From positions 1,736,001 to 1,800,000 of the forward strand of contig JAIXMP010000004.1 in assembly GCA_025677815.1 (NCBI GenBank): a stretch of 64,000 nucleotides of DNA, given 5' to 3'. The notes beneath the pieces are model-generated. The model was not told the origin of the DNA, did not search any database, and saw only the letters and a program-made list of their open reading frames with translations. This stretch comes from Phascolomyces articulosus (Eukaryota; Mucoromycota; Mucoromycetes; Mucorales; Lichtheimiaceae). Positions 1 to 11,257 of the stretch are shown here, piece by piece. The first letter of the stretch is position 1. Each line of letters begins with the position of its first letter. The translations under genes and the position numbers were made by a program.

Positions 1-1696
1 CCGTGTTGGTATAAGTTTCTCGTACATGGTACGGACAAATTCTCGTTGATTCCACATTGCTTGAACAAGATCCAGTGAAAATCCCAATGGGTTGTTTTTG
101 TACGTGGATTGAACAATGTTTGAAAATTCTAAAATAAAAGGTTGTGACGTAAATACTGATTTATTATACACAGAAATGTTGTTGCTTTTATAAAAGGCCC
201 ATAAGACTCTTTACCAGTTGCGTAGTTGTCATCTTTTCTTTCTTGTTCTATGGTAGAAGGTGATTTCATTACTTCTTTTCCATTGTTTTTCCTCTTTTGA
301 TTAGATCGACCGTGTTTGTCGGTATCATTGATGCATCGCAAAACAGCATCCCAATCCTTGCTGCCTTTGAACACATCCTCTGATACATCAATTCTGTCCT
401 TGATTTTTGTTTGGCTACGCTGTTCTTCCAAAACAATAGATCCATCTTTATTTTTTCCATTTTTATCCAGTTTAGTCCCTCTATTATAATATAGTACAAA
501 ATGATTGAAGAATTTGGAACCCAAAAAGTTACTACATTTTACTAAAAAGATGATGTAAAATATTTCAAAATAGTTGCTTACTTTATTTTAAACGGCAATT
601 CAGACAATAGATTAGCAATGGCTAAGGAATCGATTGTATTTTCACGATGTTTGCAGTGGAAAGCTGGACATTTCAAAACTACAGTAGGATCTGTTCTAAA
701 TGCCGCATAGTCAATCCTACATAATATATATACATTATTTATTATATATTATTTTGATGTTCGTTGTTATTGTGAATATGCAATGGACGTTGTAAACATG
801 ATATAAATTATCATTTACCAGTTTGCAATGCATATACTTGTATTACATGATGCACAATTGATGTAGAGACCGCGTCGTTGATGTGCTTCACCTTCCAGTG
901 TATCACTTACGGTATAAAATTCCGTCATTTTGTATGAACTTGGTTCATTATCCATTAGTGTTTGTTGTAATTCTTCTTTGGGTAGTATGAACGGATATAC
1001 ATAAGTAACCCCGTACAAAGTCTGTGGTAATGAATGAAAGATTTTCTCTCTATGCTATTTTACCACGCATTATTGTTACCATATTATAAAAAATATACAT
1101 CAGATAGTTTTATGGTTCGCCATATACAGATCAATTCTTTCTTTTTCTATACTGCAATTAATGAATAGAATTTATTTAGTTACCATCGCTCTTAATGGAA
1201 AATCTTTAGTCCATGCTAGCTGTATATTGATACCACCATCGATGTCCTCTTTGTACTGATATGGTGCCAACATATGCGCGTGCCATGCATATGCAATATC
1301 TGAAATAGAAGAAGAACAGGGAAGATGATAAACATGGAATACAGCATTGTCAATTATTTATTTTCATATATAGTTCAAAGCAAAAAAAAAATGTCATCGA
1401 ACTATCTGCTATGATGAATTACCTAGTGAAACAGGTTTATCATAATTTTGCCAAGGAAGTGAACTATTAGAAAGATTACGGAGAAATTCCAAATAACGCC
1501 TTTCAGCAGCAATGATATAAAGTTTGAAAAGCTCTGGACCCAAAGATCGTTCCACTTTATAAAAAGATTCGAGCAATGACATGTAGTAATAGCAATTTTC
1601 CACTGTGACGACATTGTCTACACTAGGCCCATTGTTACTCCTCTTGGCAATTGCTTTCTCATCAAATTTTTCATAATATGTTTTTTTAACTGTCAT
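1..1696 (-). CDS. GRDP-like (DUF1399) protein, copy A, 3' part outside the window
   Basis: This is the N-terminal part of a glycine-rich-domain-containing protein (GRDP-like/DUF1399 family, function poorly known in fungi). Six exons fit: 1696-1423, 1299-1184, 1021-819, 716-582, 480-215 and 128 to the window edge. They total 1122 nt (374 codons) in one frame. Family marks are AYAWHAHMLAPYQYKED at the start of exon 2, CASC near the end of exon 3, CPAFHC in exon 4, and LDLVQAMWNQREF in exon 6. Exon boundaries and phases match copies B and C'. The ATG at 1696 was chosen because it opens exon 1 and lies about 100 bp downstream of the motif shared by the paralogues. The C-terminal half, including any Gly/Cys tail, is not visible. 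Family identity is solid; cellular role is not known. Confidence 0.85.
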
Positions 1697-1796
1697 TTTT
1701 TTTTAAAAAAAGAATAGGATAGAAAGAAGAGGATTGGTTTTCCTTGGTTGTGTGAAAACGAATGCTGCTTTATATATTAAATTGGTTAAAACCATT

Positions 1797-1809
1797 ACAC
1801 AGCCTGATT
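1797..1809 (-). promoter_or_regulatory. Shared upstream motif of GRDP genes (copy A)
   Basis: Read in the gene direction the sequence is AATCAGGCTGTGT, about 101 bp upstream of the copy A start codon. The same 13 bases occur upstream of copies B, C and C'. A TATA-like stretch (TATATAAAGCAG) lies between it and the ATG. A promoter role is inferred from position and conservation only. Confidence 0.5.
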
Positions 1810-3295
1810 AGTACAACCTTAAAAATGATGATTATTATTATAGTCACACAAAAAAGACCCATACACCATGAAGAAGTGCTGCGAGAAAATGATGGCTACG
1901 CTCAATTTAAGACTGCTACTATCTTTCTTTCCAATGGTAATACAATCTTCATTTGCTCAGCAAGAAAGCTTTGTAAAAATTTGCGTAGTCATAGCTGCTG
2001 CACACCACTTTCTCAGATAAAAATGAGTTTGTTATTTTACGTGGAACATGATAACACTTGATTTTTTCATATATGAATAAAGACCGACTACAAAATAAAG
2101 CAGGTATCCGCATATTAATATCCAATTTTACTACGCGACATGCATTCACCCAAAAATTTATATGAACAAACTGTATTTGACGTTTTTCTAGAATAATCTG
2201 TAAGAAAACCATCCCGATTAAGGCTTGCTTCAAAAAAAAATATATAAATGGCACGCCTCTTCGTATTCATGCGAAATTATTGATTGCTGAGCAACAGCAT
2301 CAAACAATTACACAAAAAATTATATAGATACTTTTTTTTTTCGAAAACCCGTGTCGCATCATTCCATAGCATTAGTGAAACATGAAAAGGTTGTGTAAAG
2401 AGAATGATATGGATCTGGAAATCCTATTCGTGTGTTTGAGCACTATTTTTTGATTGATAAATAAGCGAATTTGTACTTATGACTAATTTATTGTGTGAAA
2501 AGTATAGAAGTATTAAAAAATAGAAAAATAAAGACGATATAAGAATACGTTGAGACTGTTGTAAGATTTATTTTAATAAAAGTAATGATCCAACTATCTA
2601 ATAAAATTGAGGTTTTTTTTATACTTTTCGATGAAATATATATTTCTTATTATTTCTTATATGTATTATTGTTGTGTTCGTATTTGTATTAGAGATATTA
2701 TTGATGATGGGAACTTATCTTATTATCTTACACCTGTTCATGACACAAGGCGTTTATGAATACCTTATTCTTATTATTTTATGCACATGCCTTATTCGGT
2801 ACATCTATTCCGATGTACCTGGTCATAGCGTTAATCTTATTCTTTATTCTTATTTTTACATCATCCTATTTTGGATGTGTCATAGATTTTACTTATTTAT
2901 TACATCCGATCTTACGGACACGACACATTGCAAAGTATATCCAATTAATTTATACAAGAAAAACAAATACATATTATATATGAAAAGAAGTCGCTGTTTT
3001 ATTATTGTGTCATATGTTGGAGTAAAATAATTAATTTGCTTGAATCATCTCTTTTCAGCCTTTTCAGCCTTGCTAATAGGCCTTTACGATGTAGTTGTAA
3101 CATCAAATGATATCACTGTAGAAAAAGGTATCCTCAAATATACTCATGAAAGCACGAATAGCTAAATTCAGTTAAATTCATGCCCAATTTCGCAAGGTTA
3201 CACATAAAAAAACACGAATTCATATTTTTCGGTTAGGAATTTGAGTTTTTTTGAGAATTATTTTCCACAGTGTTTGGTGTATGCACAGGAATCAA
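1810..3295. other. Intergenic, no gene recognised
   Basis: AT-rich sequence between copy A and the family fragment. Around 2670-3030 on the plus strand two overlapping frames encode hydrophobic, Tyr/Leu/Ile-rich stretches that could be the remains of a membrane protein. Neither has a recognisable motif, so no gene is called. Confidence 0.4.
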
Positions 3296-4060
3296 ACGAG
3301 AAGTGTTTTTCTAACTCTAGTTATAAACCCAGCAAGAATGTTGACATGTAGAAGTGATGCGGTGCCACCTAAATAAATACATCAAAATATATTCGCAAGT
3401 TAATGGATGGTCATATATAGGTTGACATCTTTATCCATGAAATTGATACAAAAATCATACATACCTGTAATACTATGAGCAATAACATGAGCTACATGAA
3501 GAATGCTCGAATAATAAGCAATCGAAAGCAACGTGTCCCTCAAAACGAGCGGTATCTTCATTGAACAGTCACGGAATGCTTTTGTCCGGTCTCGTGCAGC
3601 ACGCACTTCAAAACATCCAAGTTCTTCTGATTCATACTTGAATAAGGTGTCTACACGGCGACCCATTTTTCGATTAAATATTGCTGTGCTTGATGACAGT
3701 TGGCGTGAAGAGTTTACCGCATTCGCATTTGCTTCGCTAGAGACTTCAGTACTGTAGAATGAAAAAATATCAAGTTAAAATATATTCTTAATTCCATTTT
3801 GCTACACTATCATAAACCTATTTATCAAATCCTTTACCCATTTGCTACGATACCAGGTCCATGAAATACAGTACCAAAGAAACCAAATGGCAATGCTGTT
3901 GGTATGTTTCAGGCATACTAGGAATATCAAAAGAATGCGTGTTTAAGAAGAGGAGTGCAACATTTATTAACTCGGATGAAAACCAAACTTTCAAAATTTC
4001 AACTGCTGGATCATTGATTTCGATACTCCGTGCATACTTAAACACTTCGGCGCTTGTTTT
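3296..4060 (-). pseudogene. Fragment of a mucoralean-specific gene family
   Basis: Three exon-like blocks read leftwards. The first (from 4060) begins KTSAEVFKYARS and reaches MPETYQQ. It must then shift one frame to read FGFFGTVFHGPGIVANG up to a GTAAAG donor. The second (about 3756-3472) carries KMGRRVDTLFKYESEELG and IPLVLRDTLLSIA. The third (about 3369-3296) reads GGTASLLHVNILAGFITRVR and stops at TGA. The GRRVDxL...ELGCFEV...D.TK...L.D.L order resembles proteins I associate with large mucoralean gene families. It loosely matches the ADGI...IIESSG...EDTLK order in the gene at 33345-35280. The needed frame change and the missing 5' exons argue for a decayed copy. Function is unknown. Confidence 0.55.
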
Positions 4061-6211
4061 CTATAAATAAATGATTTCGTATTGCTACCCCTCTTCATAA
4101 CTTTCTGGTCTTTTCTCTAACAATAAAAGATTTGTTGTTAACATTATCATCTCATCTCAACACTATTTGTTACACTTGATGCATATATACTAACCCATTA
4201 TTCTTTTTATTACAATATCATTGATCAACTTTTAGTGCTTTTTGGGATTTTTACAATTGCCAATTGCCAATTCCCTTTTTCTCTTTAGCTTATTAACTTT
4301 TGCAATATAGCTTAACCCTTTTGTAGTTCTCACTATAGCTTAGTAGTAAATTAGTATCATATAAATAGCCCTGAATTTTATATCAATAAAGAATCAAGTT
4401 CAGGAACTCATAAGCTCAGTTTTATTATTTTATTATCAATAACATTTCATCAAACTCTTATTTATTGTTTGCTTTTGTTTATCTTTCAAGTGGTTTCGGT
4501 GTAAACAAGACTGGAAGTCTGAACTCCCACTTAATTTTTTTACACACTTTGTTTATTTCAATTAAGATATAAATTATCTTGATATTATTTTACAAGACAC
4601 GTATTATCGTCGATACTTCGCTTCAATCACTTCTTTTCTTTTTATTTCTCTCTCTTACGTTACAAACTTGGTATCTTGCTTGCCATAACAGTAACAATAT
4701 ATCATAGTATACTTACTATAATGACAGACCTTATTGAAATCTCAGTATATTTACTTTTCCTCGTCAACATTCGTTTTTTTTTACTGGGTTATTCCTTTGA
4801 TGATAATTCAATATACTTTTTTTTTAGTCGTATTTCAATATACATATTGCCGATTTCGAACATGTGTTTTAATATACAAGAAATAATAATGATTATAAAA
4901 ATGAAGCATGGTGTAAACAATCCAACCAACGTTCAACAATTATTGTTAAAAATTCGGTTCATGGAGAGGATGTTGAATAGAAATAAGATGATTTATATCA
5001 AAAGTCAACAATTTTACATAGCAATGCAATTATCATCAGTGCGTATACTTGACCATTCACCATTCCTCTGACTTTGTCTTTCAAAAATAATCCATATTTT
5101 GAGTTGAATATGAAGGAGCAGGAATAAAGAGAAACATGGAGATGGGTATGTGATATAGTGAAAGAAAAGTAGAAAGGACTTTTGCGCAGTTAATGTGCAA
5201 GAGGTAGATGCTTCTGAGATTTAAAACACCACTTGTTCATAACTTTTTTGTCACAGAAGGCAACTATAGAATTATGATCAATTTGATGAAATATTCAATC
5301 AATCAAAATAATAAAAAGACAACGAGAAGTCAACGAGATTCAAAAGGATCAATCCAGTTTATTGAATTGTAAAATAATATCCATTTATATTAATAGCTAA
5401 TCCATGGGTATGGTGATTCAGACCGTTTAGAATTGTGTTGGCTTTCCAGCCAATACGTCCGTGTATGTTTCAATGATAATAATTGTAACGACAGATGATT
5501 GTATTATTAGAATATATACTATAGTGGTAATGAAGGTGTTGGGTATACTAATAATAAATAACGATAAACAACTTGAAACAATGAGATGTTGTCTATTCAC
5601 ATATAAGTTATCTTCAGGTGTAACCAACACGAGGAATACTATATAAGAAATACCCGTGTAACATAAAGTAAATAAATACAATTGTTGCTATTTCATAGTC
5701 CAAGAAATAAGGCGTTTTGTAGTATGTTTATATGGTCGGATACGACATTTGGTGCATGGTGAATTATTACTTTGCGCCTTCGTTATTTATCTTTGCGTAT
5801 CGATAGTATTATAATGACACATGGTGAATAATGATTTAGTGGTTTACAATCCATCACCTAGCTTTCTTATAGCATTTTGAGAATAAGAATATATATTGAT
5901 GAGCAGTGCTAAGCTTGAAAAGCAATTCATCTTTTTACGGTTCAATATGCAAAGTTACAATCATGCGCCAATTTGATATCAATTCCAGAATTGATGTTCT
6001 TGTTATACTAAAGTGCCTTATCGCGTAAAATATAAAAGTTATGGTAATATAAGAGAAAATGAGACAACAGATGTTCATTTATTTGGTAATAATAAATAAT
6101 TAGTATATGAAGTAAATAAAAACAAAAAATAGCCATTATTACTGGGATTGCCCGTGCTTGTGGATGAATGGTTTTAATGGATAGCAGGAAACATTCATTT
6201 TGATAAATTCT
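4061..6211. other. Intergenic, no gene recognised
   Basis: About 2.1 kb of AT-rich sequence. A 131-codon open frame on the plus strand (4676-5071) is rich in Ile, Leu and Phe at its start and basic at its end. It has no recognisable motif or splice context. Nothing else coding was supported. Confidence 0.4.
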
Positions 6212-9200
6212 TTAATCTCCACCGCCACCGCCTCCACAACCTCCACCACCGCCGCAACCTCCTCCTCCTCCACAACCTCCTCCATCACCACCTCCACCTC
6301 CACCTCCACAGCTGCTTCCGCCATAATCTCCGCCTCCTCCGCTGTCAAAGCAGCTAATCGCAATATCATCGCCATCGTCGATGCCAATCGAGCCGCCAGT
6401 ACCAGTACCTCCTTCTCGAGTAGTAGTGGATTTTAGTTCTTTCCTGCAACCACTGTAAGCCCACCGGTTAGGGTATGTTTTTGGTGGTAGAAACGATGCA
6501 CCTGTGAATTCTCCTTCAGGTACAGTTTTGAAATTACATTCTTGTTCGGAATACCAATCCAGTCCATCTGAAGTCCAACCCCATTGTAAATGTTTCTTTG
6601 AGTATTTACGTCGCATCATACCATACAATTCATTCTGATTGATCCACCATTCGTATTTCCTTTCTTCGGGTTTGAGATTTTTTAAAAGCTGAAGCTGAGC
6701 CGTGTCAAAGCTTTCGTGGTATTTTCCACGGAAATATTCACTATTGCTTCTATGATATACAACAATACTACTTCCGGGAGGAATGCGACCATGCCCTAAA
6801 TAAAATTATTACCAGTGTCAAAAAACAAGCATTCATATAAAAAAAACATGTAACATCAATAGCTACTATTCTTTAAACTATAAATGGTATATTAACTTAC
6901 ATCGCTTTGTCCAGTGACGTCGATATTGATCATTCCATGGAGCGTATGTTCTTGCCACTATATAATATAATGAGAATTGTTAATGGATGCTGTTTTTTTA
7001 ATACATTATATATAATTGCCATATAGATTGATGTATTCCAAATTTATAAACATGATACCTAGTCTAAATTAATAAAAGAAACGGTTGTTTAATATAGATG
7101 TGGGAGAGCATTTATTGCGTTTCTATCAGACAATAATTATAATATAAACGAATCTACCTTTTTGAAATGATTGGTGTTTCTCTGTTCATAATATCATCAA
7201 GAACTGACCTATCGTATTCATTAAACATCATTGGATAGAATGAATTCTTTTCAGCTTATCTATATAATGATTACAGTAGTAGAATACTAAATTGATCTTT
7301 TTTTTTTCTTACCCGATACATCCGTATCCAGTATGCAAAATACTTGCTAAAATTTGTTCTCGATTTGTTGATGTTTTATTGGAAAGAATCAAATTGGACT
7401 TATTCATTGTATCGGCAATAAGAACAACAGGTAAGAATGGCATTGGTTTCGATGGAACCACTTCAACATATTCTCCTCCGTTCTGTTTTACAGAACCATT
7501 TTGTTGTTGCTTTTGCTGAGGAGGTGAATGAATAGTATTGGAAGATATGGGTAGATCATGATAACTTATATCTTCAAGGCTTTCAATAGAAAAATATTAA
7601 CACATGACGATGATGCAAATCATAGAATACTCCCTCCTCCCCTCCTTTATATATATTATATTGTAGTACTTACGATGTAAAAGATATTCTTTTCTTCATA
7701 TTACCATTGACAAACTTGTTTCTTAACTGAAGAAAGGTACGGTTTTCATTTGCAGCTTTACTGGATACTCTCTGATGTGCAAATCCTTTTATTTTATTAA
7801 GATCAATTCTTCTTGTAAGTGATGAAGGTAGATGTTCCCATGCATTCTTTGTTATCATTAGAGATTCCTCCACTTGCGAGGAAGTAATGCTCATGTTATG
7901 GTTAGGTGTACGACCCAATTCAGAAAGTGTCATCTTGTGATATTTGGATGGATGAAGCATATGTAAATGCCAAATCAGATCTATTATTATTTTTTATGCT
8001 ATGAGTCATTGCTAGAATAATTCCTCCATTTACTTTTTACTATTCAGAAATATTCTTACCAATATTCCATGTTGGGAGAATTTTGTTTTGATCCTCGGAG
8101 TCCTTTTGAACTTTTAACAATAACAAGAAATCATGATAATCTTTGATGGCTCGTGGAATGTTGGATTCTAAAGGATCTTTCCATGTTGGTGACACTTTGG
8201 TAATCATGGTACGGACAAACTCACGTTGATTCCACATTGCTTGGATAAGATCCAATGAAAGACCTGTTGGATTGTTTTTGTATGTGGATTGAATAATATT
8301 GGAGAATTCTAATAATCATAGTAATAGGTATCCATATTTTTTTTTAGTTCATGTATCATTGTTTGATAAGTCAATACAATAATTTCTAATTACCAGTTGT
8401 ATAGCTATTATTTTGCTCTGCTGTGGAAGGAAAACAATTCACTTTATTCCCATTCACATTATTTGTCTGATTTTCGCTTGTACTTTTGATAGTGGCAAGT
8501 AGAGCATCCCAATTCCTACTGCCTTTGAAGACATTAGATGATTTCTGGATTTTCTTTTGGATTTGTTCGCGACAACGCTGTTCATCCATACGAACGCCTA
8601 TCTTTTTTTCTTCTCCATTTTCCTCCAGCATTGTTCCTCTATTATTTTATAAAATGGTCTATCAGAGGATTATGTATTGTATTTCTCAATAATAAAAGTA
8701 TACTTACTTTACACGATGTGGTAACGCGGTTATTAAATTAGCAATGACTAATGAATCGATTGTATTATCTGGACGTTCACACTTGAATCCTGGACATTTC
8801 AAAACCACAGTAGGATCTGTTCGAAACGAGGCATAATCAATCCTACAAATATAAATATTATTCTTTAGCAAAAGCCACAAATATTTATATTGGTGTTGAT
8901 GATCACTGATATAGTAAGAGAAAAAAGAATAATATGTGTATATTATTACCAATTTGCAAAATATATTTTTGAATTGCATGAAGCACATCGAATATAAAGT
9001 GCACGTCGATCATTTATTTCTCCCTCTTCTGTATCGTACATGGTGGATAAACGTGATTGAGTACGGCCTGGAATGTTATTAAGCTTTTTTTGCTGTAATT
9101 CTTTTTTCTTTAAATCGAAAGGATATACATAAAAGTTACTAGGATCATAATAACTTAATTCTCCTCTCCTAAAGGTATGCTATGTAAATATTGTTTTCAT

Positions 9201-9767
9201 TTATTAGTACCAACAATATTCAAATCACTCGAGAGAATGATATTTTTTTACCATTGCTTCCAAAGGGAAATTACTCTTCCACGGTAATTCTACATTAGCA
9301 GAGTCACATAATATATCTTCCTTGTAATGATAGGGTGCCAATAAATGAGCATGCCATGCATATGCAATATCTATAAAATAGTAAATAAGAGATATTTGAA
9401 AAATGAACATGTATGTAGGTTTCATGAGTAAAAATTACTTATTTCAACGATAGGTAGAAATGGATTGGAAAGAAGTAGTACCTATTGGAACGGGACGACC
9501 GCCACTCCAGTGTTGAAGATAATTACCCGTTCCACAATATCGAATGAATTCCAAATATCGTCTTTCAGCTGCAATGATGTAAAGCTTGAATAATTCATCG
9601 CTCATTGATTGTTCCACATTATAAAATTCTTCGAGTAAAGACATGTAATAGTAACAATTTTCAACATTGACAACACTATCCAAACGAGGCTTGGTCTCTT
9701 GGATATTCTTGAGTTTTTTCCATTCAAGAGGTTGATAATATGTTCTCTTAGCGTTAGCTGTGTACAT
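6212..9767 (-). CDS. GRDP-like (DUF1399) protein, copy B, complete
   Basis: Complete GRDP-like gene of 844 aa in 12 exons: 9767-9482, 9370-9252, 9179-8950, 8842-8708, 8638-8394, 8308-8060, 7980-7674, 7579-7313, 7208-7158, 7063-7059 (5 nt), 6957-6901 and 6795-6212. Family marks are IAYAWHAHLLAPYHYKED (about residue 96), CASC (about 200), CPGFKC (about 228), LDLIQAMWNQREF, and DLIWHLHMLHPSKY (about 422, the histidine-rich DUF1399 block). Near the C-terminus come ELYGMMRRKYSKKHLQWGW and DGLDWYSEQ. The end is a run of glycines with regularly spaced cysteines. Exons 7 and 8 are separated by an intron that copies C and C' lack. Such proteins have been described in plants as GRDP1/2, with roles in growth and stress; a fungal role is unknown. 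Family confidence is high, function low. Confidence 0.88.
7059..7063 (-). other. 5-nt microexon of GRDP copy B
   Basis: The five bases ACTAG lie between an acceptor ending TTTAG and a donor GTATCA. Including them joins exon 9 (ending AAA AG) to the exon starting TGGCAAGA, giving KR-LV-ARTYAP. Skipping them would put the downstream exon out of frame. The C/C' genes have the equivalent AATAT microexon at the same place. Confidence 0.7.
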
Positions 9768-9883
9768 TTCTTCTTTTTCTGAAAAAATTAAGGGAAAGAG
9801 AATAGGAAACGTGTGAGAAAAAAAAATGAAAGAAAGACGTTGACAAACCCTTTTATTTAACGCACAAAATTAATGCGGAGAGC

Positions 9884-9896
9884 ACACAGCCTGATT
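9884..9896 (-). promoter_or_regulatory. Shared upstream motif of GRDP genes (copy B)
   Basis: AATCAGGCTGTGT in the gene direction, about 117 bp upstream of the copy B ATG. It is identical to the motif before copies A, C and C'. A second partly shared block (GTCAACGTC here, GACAATGTC before C) follows it. Regulatory function is inferred. Confidence 0.5.
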
Positions 9897-11257
9897 CGTG
9901 TCACATATTTTTTTTTGGTGTGGCTGCGCTTTTCTTATTTCCCATTTTGAAATTAGAAAAATTGCTTAATAAATAAAAACCATGATATCAAACCACGTTT
10001 ATTCAAAGTAATCATCCTATTTGGTATAATTGCACTGTTTCGTTGTAGTTTATTATTAGCTTCAAGTTACTACGCATTGTCCTCATCTCATTCAACAAGA
10101 ATGAAGATTGATTCATAACTGGTTTATTTTTACACAACAAAACAAATACCTTAGCACAGAAAATAATGATGTGTTACATATATAAAGTATATATTTATTA
10201 TAGCGAATAAAAACGAATCATCCAATTTTTGAATCCCAGTTATGAATACCGGAAACACCACCATCATTATCGCTCGCCCATGTCAATCAAAGCATCAATG
10301 GTAATATCTTCAACGCGAGTCATAAACAGATTTATCTTGGTAGGAGTAAATTGTAATCCTTGTGGTATTTTTTACCAGCCACACTCCGTTTTTGGTAGGA
10401 AAGTTGATTTTTGAAGTAGTTGATCGCTGAGTTGTATTATTATTATCTTCAATATATTATTATGTAAAAGAAGAATATCATCTGATGATTACATCATTTA
10501 CGAGAAAATATACTATCCTAAAATCGCTTGCATTATATATTTACTACAGTCTGTCCAATTCTATGCTGAACTTTTTGACTCATTCTCATTAAATTTTTTA
10601 CTATTTGTTTGATAAACAAACTTTCAAATACACATGAAATTTCTTGACTTTCATCCAAACAACAATAATGTGGTATAACAATTAATCAATCATAAATCTA
10701 TCAGATTTACATATAATTCTATAGTTAATAGCGAAATAAATGTCATCCTATTTGTTTGCACAAAAACAATTGAAGGGTAGTAATAATAAAGACAAAATCA
10801 GAAAATCGATTCTTCCCCCCCCCACACACACTTGGATAAGATTATTCTGCACCTGTCGTATATTTAGTTATGCTCGTAAGGAGTTAATAGATGACCCATT
10901 TTAGCTGTCACCTTTTTTTTACTGTATTATCTGCATAGAATGATGTTTTTTTAGCCCTGTTTTTTTTTTCTTTTCAGCTGATAATCGATACGACCATAGT
11001 TTAAAGAAAAGGAGGGTTCAAAGAAAAAAAAAGATTTTTAGGGGGTTGTTTTTTATTTTTTTACGAATCTTGGATCGTTTTACTGATTAAACTCTTTTTT
11101 CTTTTTTCTCTCTCTCTTTTTTCTCTCCCATTTATATATATATATATATATATATACTTACTGTTAGTAGTACTTCTTTATTATTATATTATTATTTTTA
11201 TTATTATTGTTCTATTTTATTACAAAGAAAAACGATATATTATATACGAATGTCACC
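9897..11257. other. Intergenic between GRDP copy B and the acidic-tail gene
   Basis: No coding frame was supported. The right part has long T runs, a CT-rich tract and an alternating TA run near 11134-11154. These sit just upstream of the ATG at 11258 and probably form that gene's promoter and leader. Confidence 0.5.

Noticed and set aside
6139..6436. Open frames rich in Ser/Thr/Ala or Val/Glu over the GRDP tail
   Set aside because: They are other-frame or antisense readings of the Gly/Cys-coding repeat of copy B; the same occurs over C and C' tails.
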